Origin: Arthrobacter_E sp041360795
Lineage (GTDB): Bacteria; Actinomycetota; Actinomycetes; Actinomycetales; Micrococcaceae
Direction: 5' to 3'
Assembly (NCBI RefSeq): GCF_041360795.1
Contig: NZ_JBFUPW010000003.1
Coordinates: forward strand, 511,556-575,555
Length of the DNA stretch: 64,000 nt
Below are positions 27,930 to 36,740 of this stretch, one piece after another. The notes beneath the pieces were generated by a model. The model did not search any database. It was not told the origin of the DNA and saw only the letters and a program-made list of their open reading frames with translations. Numbering within the stretch: position 1 is the stretch's first letter; each line of letters opens with the position of its first letter. A program made the translations under genes and the position numbers.

Positions 27930-27981
27930 CCGCCAATGCAGAAGACCCACGGAAATGTCCGTGGGTCTTCTGCATTGGCGG
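27930..27981. terminator. 24-bp perfect bidirectional terminator between pstB and the MFS gene
   Basis: Arms 27930-27953 and 27958-27981 are exact reverse complements with an AATG loop. It sits 16 bp after the pstB stop and 35 bp from the stop of the convergent MFS gene, so it can serve both. Confidence 0.88.
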
Positions 27982-28016
27982 AGGTGAAGCCGGCCGGTGT
28001 CAGTGCGTCGGTGCGT

Positions 28017-29429
28017 TCAGTGCGTGAAGTCCGCCGAGATCTCGGCGAGCGTGCGGCCCTTCGTCTCCGGCGCGAGCCACTGGGACAGCGCCGCTCCCAG
28101 GAACGCGACGACGGCGGCCACCACCATGCTGGGCCCCATGCCGATGTTGGTGATCGCCCAGGGCAGGGCGAAGGTGCCGAGGGCGGCGCCGATGCGGCTG
28201 AACGACGCCGCGAAGCCCATCCCGATGCCCCGCAGGTGGCCCGGGAAGACCTCCGCCGGGTAGACCTGGGTCATCGTGGTGTACCCGGCGTTGAAGAACG
28301 AGAACGCCAGGAAGAGCACGAGCACGAGGATCGCGGGGGCGTCCGCCCAGACCCCGATCACGAGCAGGATGCCCGCGCAGAGCCATTGACCGGGCACGGT
28401 GAGGATGCGGCGTCCGAGCCGGTCGATCAGCAGCACCGTGGTGACGACGCCCGCGGCCGCCAGCGCGGACAGCCCCACGCCGCCCGCCCAGCCGCCGCCG
28501 AAGCCGAACTGGTGGAGGACGTCGTCGGCGAACGTGGCGATCGCGAAGTACGGGGTGACGGCGCAGAACCAGAAGCCCGAGGTGAACAGGGTGGTCCGCC
28601 AGTACTGCGGGGAGAACAGCATCTTGAACGAGGCGTTCTTGATCGGGGTCTTGTCCCGGGCGGCCTGGGCTTCCTGGATCGCGCGCAGGTCGATCTCCTC
28701 CGTGATGCTGTGATGCATCTGCGGGGACTCGACGTACTTGCGGGCGATCGCGAGCGCCTCGTCGCGACGGCCCTTGGTGATGAGCCAGCTCGGGGACTCG
28801 GGAAGGCCGATGCGGGCCAGGAACAGGACGAGGGCGAGGACCGTGCTGGTGCCGATCACGATCCGCCAGGGGGTGCCGGCGTCGTGCAGGGCGGTTCCGA
28901 TGATGAACGCCATCATGAAGCCGATGTACCAGGCGATCAGCGTCAGCCCGAGGAGTCGCCCGCGGAGTTTCGGCGGGGAGAACTCGGACAGCAGCGGCCC
29001 GCCGATGGAGTACTCGCCGCCGATCGCGACGCCCATGAAGAAGCGGATGAGGGCCAGCTGGACCACGGCTCCGTCCCCGGTGGTCACGAAGAACTGGGCG
29101 GCGGAGGCGAGCAGGAACAGGCCCATGTCGATCAGGAACATCGGTTTGCGGCCGAACTTGTCGGCCGCCCAGCCGGCGAGCGGCGATCCGACGAAGATGC
29201 CGACGAGCGGTCCGGCCGCGATCAGCCCGAGGGACAGCTCGTTCAGCTGAAGATCGGCCCGCATGAGCCCCGTGACGGGGCCGATGATCCCGAGGATGTA
29301 GCCGTCGAGGAACATGCCCCCGATGAACACGGCGACGAGCCGCACCATGAACCGGCGCTTGAATCTGGAGTCGGTCGGTTTCGCAGTGGAGGGGTAGACG
29401 GAGGCCGTCGTACCGGTCGGTTGGGTCAT
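28017..29429 (-). CDS. MFS metabolite:H+ symporter (sugar-porter-like)
   Basis: A 470-residue, 12-helix MFS protein with the motif A loop GWAADKFGRKPMF, GVAIGGEYSIGGPLLSEF (the symporter R/GE signature), LPESPSWLI, and a C-terminal PAEVFPGHLRGIGMG and PETKGRTL, features of the sugar porter and related metabolite:proton symporters. The substrate cannot be told. ATG 29429 was chosen; longer in-frame extension upstream is Pro/Arg-rich. It is downstream of tctA on the same strand but 525 bp away. Confidence 0.85.
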   Translation of the reverse strand: MTQPTGTTASVYPSTAKPTDSRFKRRFMVRLVAVFIGGMFLDGYILGIIGPVTGLMRADLQLNELSLGLIAAGPLVGIFVGSPLAGWAADKFGRKPMFLIDMGLFLLASAAQFFVTTGDGAVVQLALIRFFMGVAIGGEYSIGGPLLSEFSPPKLRGRLLGLTLIAWYIGFMMAFIIGTALHDAGTPWRIVIGTSTVLALVLFLARIGLPESPSWLITKGRRDEALAIARKYVESPQMHHSITEEIDLRAIQEAQAARDKTPIKNASFKMLFSPQYWRTTLFTSGFWFCAVTPYFAIATFADDVLHQFGFGGGWAGGVGLSALAAAGVVTTVLLIDRLGRRILTVPGQWLCAGILLVIGVWADAPAILVLVLFLAFSFFNAGYTTMTQVYPAEVFPGHLRGIGMGFAASFSRIGAALGTFALPWAITNIGMGPSMVVAAVVAFLGAALSQWLAPETKGRTLAEISADFTH

Positions 29430-29842
29430 GGAGTGCAGTTCCCTTCTGGCTTCAGCGGAGACCGCTGACGGCGCCAGAGCGCCTTGTCCGGGACGCGCGG
29501 GTGACCTGTGGTCCTGTGTGCGGCGGATGGACGAGCCGTGAGGCCCGCTGCCAGCCGGGATGCCGCGCTGGACGCACGAGGTGACTCCGGCGTCGTCATG
29601 GATCACGGTCCGCCGAGCCGATCCTGCGGGTTCCTGGCCTCCTGGTCGCACGCGGCGCCCCGAGGTCAGATCCCGGACCGGCGTCGGCGGGAGTGTGACA
29701 TATGACTCATATATCAGAACCCTAGGGTGACGCTCCGGCTTGGTCAAGAGTATGACGGAGCGGTTCCCGGCCTGGTTTCCGGCCCGCGACGGCGGCGGGA
29801 GGCCTGGGTGCCCCGGCTGACCTGGGCGAGTCCTTGAACGCC
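29430..29842. other. non-coding stretch upstream of the MFS gene
   Basis: No gene is supported here. The visible feature is a 13-bp dyad ATATGACTCATAT at 29700-29712 in a locally A/T-richer patch, about 270 bp upstream of the MFS start, which could be an operator or promoter site. The rest shows no recognisable signal. Confidence 0.5.
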
Positions 29843-29907
29843 GAAACCGTGGGTTTCCGTCGAAACCGCGTGTTTAATACACGGTTTCGACGGAAACCCA
29901 CGGTTTC
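29843..29907. repeat. long inverted repeat A (covaries with repeat B)
   Basis: Arms 29843-29867 and 29883-29907 are a perfect 25-bp match; after a 2-base bulge (29868-29869) a further 4 bp (29870-29873 with 29879-29882) close a TTAAT loop. It lies 47 bp after the tctA stop. The arm design, a GAAAC-x-G-TG unit used twice, is shared with the repeat at 35655-35719. Confidence 0.88.
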
Positions 29908-29954
29908 AGCGCGGGCCGCGACGCCGGGGCCGCGCCGGGCCCCGACGCCGGCCC

Positions 29955-31463
29955 TCAGACGAGCGCGTCCGCCTTCGGGGTGCGGGTCCGCTTCCAGGCC
30001 GCGATCAGCAGCGGGGACACGGCGATCAGCGCGACGATCACGTACACCGTCACCCCCACGGGCTCGTTGAACAGGCCCGAGAGGTCGCCGCCGCTCAGCT
30101 GGAGTGCCTTGCGGAGCTGCCCTTCGATCCGCGGTCCGAGGATCAGGCCGATGACCAGGGGCAGCACGGGAAACCCGAAGCGCCGCATCGCGAATCCGAG
30201 GGCGCCCAGAACCAGGAGGATCAGCAAGTCGAAGGCCTGGAGATTCACCGCGTACGCCCCGAGCGAGGCGAAGAACAGGATGCCGGCGTACAGGTACGGA
30301 CGCGGGATCTGCAGCAGCTTCGCCCAGAGCGGCGCCATCGGCAGGTTGATGACCAGCAGCAGCGTGTTCCCGATGAAGAGGCTCGCGATGAGGCCCCACA
30401 CCAGATCCGGCTCCTTCTGGAAGAGCAGCGGACCCGGCTGGATGTTGAACTGGGTCAGCGCCGCCAGCATGATGGCCGCCGTCGCATTGGTCGGCAGGCC
30501 GAGCGCCAGGGCCGGCGTCAGCGTGCCCGCCGCGGAAGCGTTGTTGGCCGCTTCCGGACCCGCGACGCCCTCGATGGCGCCGTGCCCGAACTCCTCCGGG
30601 TGCTTGGACAGCTTCTTCTCCGTGACGTAGGAGAGGAAGGTCGGGATCTCGGCGCCGCCGGCCGGCATGGCGCCGAAGGGGAAGCCCAGTGCGGTGCCCC
30701 GCAGCCACGGCTTCCAGGACCGCTTCCAGTCCTCCTTGCCCATCCACGGCTGCCCCACCGGAATGGTGTCCATCCGCTTTCGGCGCAGGTGGGCGGCGAT
30801 CCAGAGGGCCTCGCCCACCGCGAAGATGGCGACCGCCACCACCACGATGTCCAGACCGTCCGTCAGCAGCGGGATGCCGAACACCAGACGCTGCTGGCCG
30901 CTGACCGGGTCGAGCCCGATCAGGCCGATCGCCAGGCCGAGGCCCAGGGAGGCGAAGCCGCGGATCTTCGAGGACCCCAGCACCGCGGTGACGGTCAGCA
31001 GGCCCAGGATCATGATGGCCAGGTAACTCGAGGGGCCCAGGCTGACCGCGAACTGCACGACGGCGGGCGCGAACGCCGCCAGGAGCGCCGTGCCGATGGT
31101 GCCGGCCACGAAGGAGCCGATCGCCGCGGTCGCGAGGGCCTGTGCCGCTCGTCCCGCTTTCGCCATCTTGTGGCCCTCGATGGCCGTGATGACCGTGGAC
31201 GATTCGCCCGGGGTGTTGAGCAGGATGGAGGTCGTCGACCCGCCGTACATGCCGCCGTAGTAGATGCCCGCGAACATGATGAGCGCGCCGGTGGGTTCGA
31301 GGTTGGCCGTCACCGGCAGGAGGAGCGCCAGGGCCATGGCCGGGCCGATGCCCGGCAGCACGCCCACGGCGGTGCCCAGGAGGACGCCGATGCAGGCGAA
31401 GAGGAGATTGGTGGGCGTCGCCGCCGTGGCGAAGCCGTGCATGAGGTTATTGAGGATGTCCAT
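29955..31463 (-). CDS. tctA: tripartite tricarboxylate transporter large permease TctA
   Basis: Large membrane subunit of a TctCBA secondary transporter for citrate or related carboxylates. The 502-residue protein shows the family motifs GVLPGIGPAMALALLLP near residues 37-53, YYGGMYGGSTTSILLNTPGE near 67-86, and SYVTEKKLSKHPEEFGHGAIEGVAGPEAANNAS. It is separated by 1 bp from tctB. Substrate is not readable from sequence. Confidence 0.94.
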   Translation of the reverse strand: MDILNNLMHGFATAATPTNLLFACIGVLLGTAVGVLPGIGPAMALALLLPVTANLEPTGALIMFAGIYYGGMYGGSTTSILLNTPGESSTVITAIEGHKMAKAGRAAQALATAAIGSFVAGTIGTALLAAFAPAVVQFAVSLGPSSYLAIMILGLLTVTAVLGSSKIRGFASLGLGLAIGLIGLDPVSGQQRLVFGIPLLTDGLDIVVVAVAIFAVGEALWIAAHLRRKRMDTIPVGQPWMGKEDWKRSWKPWLRGTALGFPFGAMPAGGAEIPTFLSYVTEKKLSKHPEEFGHGAIEGVAGPEAANNASAAGTLTPALALGLPTNATAAIMLAALTQFNIQPGPLLFQKEPDLVWGLIASLFIGNTLLLVINLPMAPLWAKLLQIPRPYLYAGILFFASLGAYAVNLQAFDLLILLVLGALGFAMRRFGFPVLPLVIGLILGPRIEGQLRKALQLSGGDLSGLFNEPVGVTVYVIVALIAVSPLLIAAWKRTRTPKADALV

Positions 31464-31464
31464 G

Positions 31465-32049
31465 TCAGAGAATTCCCGCCAGGATCCCGGCCGGCAGGTG
31501 GATGCCCAGGCCGAGGTAGAAGCCGTAGAAGGTGCCGACGGCCAGAATCAGCGAGACGATGCCGTCCCGCACGTAGTGGCGGCTGCCCAGCGACCAGACG
31601 CTGCCCCAGAACATGATGGTCCCGGAGATCACCCAGCCGAGGGGGTCGATCAGCACGATGTTCAGGATGAAGAAGCCGATGAGCGGCAGCACGGTCTTCC
31701 AGTCGGTGGGATGGCTGAGGTCGACGTCCTCGCCTTCCTCGGCCTGGCCGCTGCCGCCCCGCAGGACGTTGACGGCCAGGAGCACGGCGCTGACCACGAG
31801 CAGCGATCCGACGATCACCGGCATGGTCTTCGGCCCCACCACGTCGGAGACGGAGTAGGGCACCGTGATGCGGGAGGCGTCCCAGAGCACGACGACGCCG
31901 GCCACGCCGAGCAGGGCGGCGATGCCCAGCTCGGCGCGGCTCCGGCCGCCGGGCGCGGCGACCGCGGCGCGCTCGCCGCCGTCGTCGTGCCCGGCGCCGA
32001 GGCCTCCGGGGTCCGCGTGACCCCCGGCGTCTGCGGCGGAATGGCTCAC
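31465..32049 (-). CDS. tctB: tripartite tricarboxylate transporter small permease TctB
   Basis: The 194-residue small membrane subunit, with four hydrophobic helices: IAALLGVAGVVVLWDAS, MPVIVGSLLVVSAVLLAVNVL, VLPLIGFFILNIVLI and the C-terminal VGTFYGFYLGLGIHLPAGIL. GTG 32049 overlaps the tctC stop by 4 bp, which fixes this start. The first 40 residues are polar and variable, as expected for this family. Confidence 0.9.
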   Translation of the reverse strand: MSHSAADAGGHADPGGLGAGHDDGGERAAVAAPGGRSRAELGIAALLGVAGVVVLWDASRITVPYSVSDVVGPKTMPVIVGSLLVVSAVLLAVNVLRGGSGQAEEGEDVDLSHPTDWKTVLPLIGFFILNIVLIDPLGWVISGTIMFWGSVWSLGSRHYVRDGIVSLILAVGTFYGFYLGLGIHLPAGILAGIL

Positions 32050-33062
32050 GCCAGCCCCAGCTTCTTCAGGACGTCGGCCACGCGCTGGTCCTGGTCCTTC
32101 AGGAAGGTGCCGAACTCGTCGCCCGTGATGAACGCGTCGGTCCAGCCGTGGGTCTTGAGCGCGGCCTTCCACTCGTCCGTGTCGTGCATCTTCTTGAGCG
32201 TGGCGATCACCTTATCGCGGTCGGCGTCGGAGATGCCGGGAGGGGCCACGATGCCGCGCCAGTTGGTGAACTCGAGGTCGATGCCGGATTCCTTGAAGGT
32301 GGGGGCATCCACGCCGTCCAGCCGCTGGGCGCCGCTCACGGCGAGCACCCGGATCTCGCCGGTCTTGATCTGGTCGATGTACTCGCCGGCGCCGGAGGCG
32401 GCGAAGCCGAGCTTGTTGCCGAGGATGGCGGGCAGAAGGTCGCCGCCGCCGTCGAAGGAGACGAAGTTGACCTTCTTGGGCTCGATGCCCACGGCCTGGG
32501 CCAGCTGCATCGGCAGCAGGTGGTCCGGTCCGCCGGGGTTGGAGCCGCCGCCGACGGCGAGCTTGGACGGGTCGGCCTTCCAGGCGTCGACCAGGTCCTT
32601 GATGGTCTTGTAGGGGGAGTTCTTGGGCACCATGATGGCGCCGGGCTCCTGGATCAGGCGGGCGAGCGGCACGGTCTCGGTGAGCTTGGCCGGGGACTTG
32701 TTGGTGTAGCTGGCGCCCACCACGCCCAGGCCCATGAGCATGGTGAGATCCTTGTTGCCCTTTTCGTTGACGAGTCGGGCCAGGCCCACGGTGCCTCCGG
32801 CGCCGGCCAGGTTGAAGACCTCGACATTGCTGGCGGTCTTGGTCTCGCCCATGACCTTCGCCGCAGTGCGGGCCGTGGTGTCGTACCCGCCGCCCGGGCT
32901 GTTGGGGACCATGATGCGCAGGCCCTTGAGGGGCTCGCTGGAGACGCCCGACGCCGAACCCTGGGGATTCGAACCGCCGGAGCCGGTGACGCCGCAGCCG
33001 GTGGCGGCCAGGATCAGACCCAGCGCGGCGGCGGCCAGGCGGACGGCTTTGAGTGAACGCAT
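32046..33062 (-). CDS. tctC: tripartite tricarboxylate transporter substrate-binding lipoprotein TctC
   Basis: Extracytoplasmic receptor of the transporter. The 338-residue protein has a lipoprotein signal with Cys23 in AATGCGV, then the Bug/TctC fold: RIMVPNSPGGGYDTTAR, NLAGAGGTVGLARL, GGGSNPGGPDHLLPMQLAQAVG. ATG 33062 was chosen over 33083. It is the first gene of tctCBA and is divergent from the two-component system at 33280. Confidence 0.94.
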   Translation of the reverse strand: MRSLKAVRLAAAALGLILAATGCGVTGSGGSNPQGSASGVSSEPLKGLRIMVPNSPGGGYDTTARTAAKVMGETKTASNVEVFNLAGAGGTVGLARLVNEKGNKDLTMLMGLGVVGASYTNKSPAKLTETVPLARLIQEPGAIMVPKNSPYKTIKDLVDAWKADPSKLAVGGGSNPGGPDHLLPMQLAQAVGIEPKKVNFVSFDGGGDLLPAILGNKLGFAASGAGEYIDQIKTGEIRVLAVSGAQRLDGVDAPTFKESGIDLEFTNWRGIVAPPGISDADRDKVIATLKKMHDTDEWKAALKTHGWTDAFITGDEFGTFLKDQDQRVADVLKKLGLA

Positions 33063-33155
33063 TGGTACTTCCTTTGTTCGCATGACGTCGCTGTCATGAG
33101 GGGGTTCCGGAGAGAACGTCCCTCACGCTATGCGGGGATGTGAGGTGGGTCACCC

Positions 33156-33190
33156 TTGAGTTCTCAAAGATCGTTGTGTTCATTGTGTTC
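33156..33190. promoter_or_regulatory. candidate response-regulator binding sites between tctC and the sensor kinase
   Basis: The dyad TTGAGTTCTCAA (33156-33167) is followed by a direct repeat of TTGTGTTC at 33174-33181 and 33183-33190 with a 9-bp period. This A/T-rich patch lies mid-way in the 217-bp divergent promoter region. Direct repeats like these are typical targets of response regulators of this class. Confidence 0.5.
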
Positions 33191-33279
33191 TCGGTCACAT
33201 ACCCTTCGGGCTGTCATGATGGACGCGGGGACGTCCGTCCCCGAGGAGAAAGGACAAGGACCTGTCCCGTGAGTGCCCC

Positions 33280-34920
33280 ATGACGCGTTGGTGGCCTCGG
33301 CGGGCCAGGATGTCCCTGGCCGCGCAGTACCTGGTCCTGCAGCTCCTGATCGTGCTGGCCGTCCTGGTGGGCGTGATCGCGGTGTCCCTCGCGCAGTCGG
33401 AGGACACCTTCGAACGGGTCGAGGGCCGACGCGCCCTGTCCGCGGCCGAGTCCGTGGCGGCCATGCCCGCCGTGCGCACGCTCCTGCCGAGCGCCCAGCC
33501 CGGCCACGGCGCCGCCCTACCGGCCGTGGCGGAATCCGCCCGCACCGTCTCCGGTTCCAGCTTCGTGCTGCTCGTGCGTCCGGACCGCATCATCCTCACC
33601 ACCCCGGACCCGTCGCTGCTGGGAACCCGGCTGGACCTCGGCCAGAGCCACGTCCTGGAAGGCCGCGCGTGGACGGGCGCGGCGGATGTCTCCGGTCACC
33701 ACGCACTCGTGGCGCACGTGCCCGTGCTGAGCGACGGCGGCGAACTCGTGGGGTTCGTGGCGGTGGGCAGGGAGTACCCGTCCGTGCTGGACCGCCTGGG
33801 CGAGGCGCTGCCGGATCTGGTCACGTACCTGGGAGTCTCCCTGGCGCTCGGCGCGGCCGGTTCGGTCCTGCTTTCGCGGAGGGTCAAGAAGCAGACGCTG
33901 GGCCTGGAACCCGAGGAGATCGTGGGTCTCGTGGAGCACCGCGAGGCCATCCTGCACGGGGTGAAGGAGGGCGTCCTCGCCCTCGACCAGAAGCAGCGCA
34001 TCACCCTCCTCAACGAGAGCGCCCGCGCCATGCTCGGATTGCCGCGCTCCGCCGAGGGGCACAGCCTGGAGGAGCTCGGGGTGGATCCGCGGCTCCGGGA
34101 GGTCCTCGCGGGGGAGGACGCCGTGGAGGACCGGATCGTCCTGGCCGGCGAACGGCTCGTGAGCCTCAACCGCCGGCCGGTGGTGAACCGCGGCCGGGAG
34201 ATCGGCTCCGTCACCACGCTCCGGGACCGGACCGAGCTCGCCGCCCTGGAACAGGAGCTCGGCGCGACGCGCAGCGCCACCGACACCCTCCGGGCCCAGA
34301 CCCACGAGTTCGCGAACCAGCTGCACACCATCTCCGGCCTCATTCAGCTCGGCGAGTACGACGACGTGCTCCGTTTCGTGGACGGCGTCCGGCTCAGCAG
34401 GACCCGGCTCTATGACGAGGTCACCGAACGCCTCCAGGACCCCGCGGTCGCCGCGCTGGTCATCGCGAAAGCCAGCCTCGCGGCCGAGCGGGCCGTGCCC
34501 CTGGATCTCGACCCGGAGTCCCGGCTGGGCCGCGTCGGCGAGGGGCTGTCGCGGGACCTGTGCACCGTCGTCGGGAATCTGGTGGACAACGCGCTGGACG
34601 CGGTCGCCGGACGCCCTGACGCCCGGGTGACGCTCCTGATCAGCGACGACGGCGGCCGCGTCGGCGTGCGGGTGCGGGATACTGGACCGGGCGTGGCCGG
34701 GGACAAGATCCGCGAGGTCTTCCGCCAGGGCTACACCACCAAGGACGCTCTGGGCGAAGGCGGGCACGGCTTCGGTCTGGCCATCACCCAGCTGGTCTGC
34801 CGGCGTCGTGGCGGGGACGTGGAGGTCCTCAACGACGGTGGCGCGGTGTTCACGGCGGTGCTCGGACGGGGCGCGGAGGCGGGGGAGAAACCGCCGGAGA
34901 AGGAGAGGGCGGAAGCGTGA
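33280..34920 (+). CDS. CitA/DcuS-type sensor histidine kinase
   Basis: A 546-residue sensor. Helix 1 is at about residues 16-39 and helix 2 near 180-203; the extracytoplasmic PAS/PDC-like domain lies between. A cytoplasmic PAS (HGVKEGVLALDQKQRITLLNESA) leads to the H-box QTHEFANQLHTISGLIQLG with His342, then the N-box GNLVDNALDA and G-box GHGFGLAI. This is the family that senses citrate and C4-dicarboxylates. Its overlap with the response regulator and divergence from tctCBA indicate that it senses the transporter's substrate. Confidence 0.9.
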   Translation: MTRWWPRRARMSLAAQYLVLQLLIVLAVLVGVIAVSLAQSEDTFERVEGRRALSAAESVAAMPAVRTLLPSAQPGHGAALPAVAESARTVSGSSFVLLVRPDRIILTTPDPSLLGTRLDLGQSHVLEGRAWTGAADVSGHHALVAHVPVLSDGGELVGFVAVGREYPSVLDRLGEALPDLVTYLGVSLALGAAGSVLLSRRVKKQTLGLEPEEIVGLVEHREAILHGVKEGVLALDQKQRITLLNESARAMLGLPRSAEGHSLEELGVDPRLREVLAGEDAVEDRIVLAGERLVSLNRRPVVNRGREIGSVTTLRDRTELAALEQELGATRSATDTLRAQTHEFANQLHTISGLIQLGEYDDVLRFVDGVRLSRTRLYDEVTERLQDPAVAALVIAKASLAAERAVPLDLDPESRLGRVGEGLSRDLCTVVGNLVDNALDAVAGRPDARVTLLISDDGGRVGVRVRDTGPGVAGDKIREVFRQGYTTKDALGEGGHGFGLAITQLVCRRRGGDVEVLNDGGAVFTAVLGRGAEAGEKPPEKERAEA

Positions 34921-35582
34921 TCAAGGTCCTGATCGTCGATGACGACTTCATGGTGGCCAAGGTCCATGCGGGATTCGTCCGTCAGGTCCCCGGGTTCGGC
35001 GTGGTCGGGGTGGCCCACACGGCAGCTCAGGCGCTCCAGGAGGTGGAGCGGACCCGGCCGGATCTGGTGCTCCTGGACATCCATCTGCCCGACCGGAGCG
35101 GACTCGAGCTTCTGCAGGAGATGCGGGCGCTCCAGCCCGAGCTCGACGTCCTCGTCATCAGCGCGGCCCGGGAGATGGAGACTGTGCGCAAAGCGCTGCG
35201 GGGCGGGATCGTGCACTACCTCATGAAGCCCTTCACGGCCCAGGACCTGGCGGAGCGCCTGGTGCACTACCAGCAGAGCTACCGCCCTCTCGCCGAGTCC
35301 GGCAGCGTGGCGGACCAGGCCGATGTGGACCGCGTCTTCGGCGTCGCGCACCGCGAACGGCCCCTGCCCAAGGGCTGCAGCGTCGAGACGCTGCGCATGG
35401 TGGAGACTCTTCTGAAGGACCACGACGGCGACGTCTCCGCCACGGAGGCGGCCGCGGTGCTCGGCACGTCCCGGGTGAGCGCTCGCCGCTATCTGGAGTA
35501 CCTCGCCGAGGAGGGCCGGGCCGTGGTGCGCCTGCGGTACGGGGGAGTCGGCCGGCCGGAGCGCCGGTACGTCTGGAAGTGA
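34917..35582 (+). CDS. CitB/DcuR-type response regulator
   Basis: A 221-residue regulator. The receiver domain has acidic residues at 8-10, phospho-Asp54 in VLLDIHLPDRSG, a conserved Ser/Lys segment, and a C-terminal HTH (SATEAAAVLGTSRVSARRYLEYL) of the CitB/DcuR class. GTG 34917 overlaps the kinase stop by 4 bp. The likely target is tctCBA, inferred from position. Confidence 0.9.
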   Translation: MIKVLIVDDDFMVAKVHAGFVRQVPGFGVVGVAHTAAQALQEVERTRPDLVLLDIHLPDRSGLELLQEMRALQPELDVLVISAAREMETVRKALRGGIVHYLMKPFTAQDLAERLVHYQQSYRPLAESGSVADQADVDRVFGVAHRERPLPKGCSVETLRMVETLLKDHDGDVSATEAAAVLGTSRVSARRYLEYLAEEGRAVVRLRYGGVGRPERRYVWK

Positions 35583-35654
35583 GGGCGGCGCCGACCCGGC
35601 TCACCGGGTTGAGCGGACCTCTCGCCGCTTCGCCCGGCCGCCCGCCTCACCGCC

Positions 35655-35719
35655 GAGACAGTGACTTTCCGCTGAAACAGTGTGCATAACACGCTGTTTC
35701 AGCGGAAAGTCACTGTTTC
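35655..35719. repeat. long inverted repeat B (covaries with repeat A)
   Basis: Arms 35655-35680 and 35694-35719 pair over 26 bp with one G-T pair; a T-G pair and three more bp close a CATAA loop. It lies between convergent genes, 72 bp after the response regulator stop and 10 bp from the pit stop. Compared with repeat A it differs at six positions on one arm, each matched by the compensating change on the other. Confidence 0.88.
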
Positions 35720-35729
35720 GCGAAGGACC

Positions 35730-36740
35730 TCAGGTCAGTGCGGAGAGCGCCATCTGGAACACGAACGCCAGTGCCGCCGTGGCCACGGGGGTGATCACCC
35801 AGTAGCCGAGGATCTTCAGGATGAGGGGCCGGTTGGCCTGGGAGAAGCGCTGGTTCGTCCCCGCGCCCCACATGCCCGCCGCCATCGTGTGAGTGGTGGA
35901 GATCGGCCAGCTCAGGGCGATGGCCCCGGCGAACTGGAGCGCGAAGCCGACCGCCTGCGTGACGAAGCCCCGGAGCGGGTCCACCCGGATCATGCGATGC
36001 CCCAGCGTGTAGGAGATGCGCCAGCCGCCGAACAGCGTTCCGGCCGTCATGGCCGCGGCCACGAGGGTCACCATCATGAAGGCGAGCTGCTGGCCGTCCT
36101 CGTAACCCGCCACGAAGAACGCCATCAACAAGACCAGGAAGGTGCGCTGTCCGTCCTGCAGCCCGTGCCCGAACGCCACCGCGCCCGCCGTGATCGCCTG
36201 GGCCCTGCGGAGCCGGCGGTTCACCACGTTGGGCGGCTGGTTCCGGGCCACCCAGGTCGTCGGCCAGACCAGCACATAGGACAGAAGGAACGCCAGGGCC
36301 GGGGAGAGCAGCAGGGGCAGCGCCACGGAGTTCCACAGCGTGGCGGAAGCCTCGGGGATCTCCGTGCCGCCCTTGAGGATGGCCGCGGCGCCCGCGCCGA
36401 ACAGGCCACTCAGCAGCGCGTGGGTCGAAGAGGACGGGATGCCCTTCCACCAGGTGAAGATGTTCCAGATGATGCCGGCGGCCAACCCGGAGACCAGGAG
36501 GCTGAGGCCGTTGAGGCCCTCGGGGAGGTGCAGCCAGTTGGTGCCGATCTCGAGCGCGAGCGGGAACGCCAGGACCACGCCGAGCAGGTTGAAGAAGGCG
36601 GCCAGCACCACCGCCACGCTGGCGGTCAGTGCCCGTGAGCGGACCGCGAAGGCGATGGCGGACGAGACGTCACGGAAGCCGTTGAGAAAGGTGAAGGTGA
36701 CCGTCAGCAGGACCGTGAGGACCAGGAAGAAGGCGATCAC
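35730..36740 (-). CDS. pit: PiT-family inorganic phosphate transporter
   Basis: A 336-residue low-affinity phosphate:cation symporter with about ten helices. It has the PiT signature near both ends: TFLNGFRDVSSAIAFAVRSRALTASVAVVLAAFFNL, and GTLFGGWRISYTLGHRM plus STTHTMAAGMWGAG in the C-terminal repeat. GTG 36740 directly follows the stop of the DUF47 gene, with no spacer, so the two are coupled. Confidence 0.93.
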   Translation of the reverse strand: MIAFFLVLTVLLTVTFTFLNGFRDVSSAIAFAVRSRALTASVAVVLAAFFNLLGVVLAFPLALEIGTNWLHLPEGLNGLSLLVSGLAAGIIWNIFTWWKGIPSSSTHALLSGLFGAGAAAILKGGTEIPEASATLWNSVALPLLLSPALAFLLSYVLVWPTTWVARNQPPNVVNRRLRRAQAITAGAVAFGHGLQDGQRTFLVLLMAFFVAGYEDGQQLAFMMVTLVAAAMTAGTLFGGWRISYTLGHRMIRVDPLRGFVTQAVGFALQFAGAIALSWPISTTHTMAAGMWGAGTNQRFSQANRPLILKILGYWVITPVATAALAFVFQMALSALT

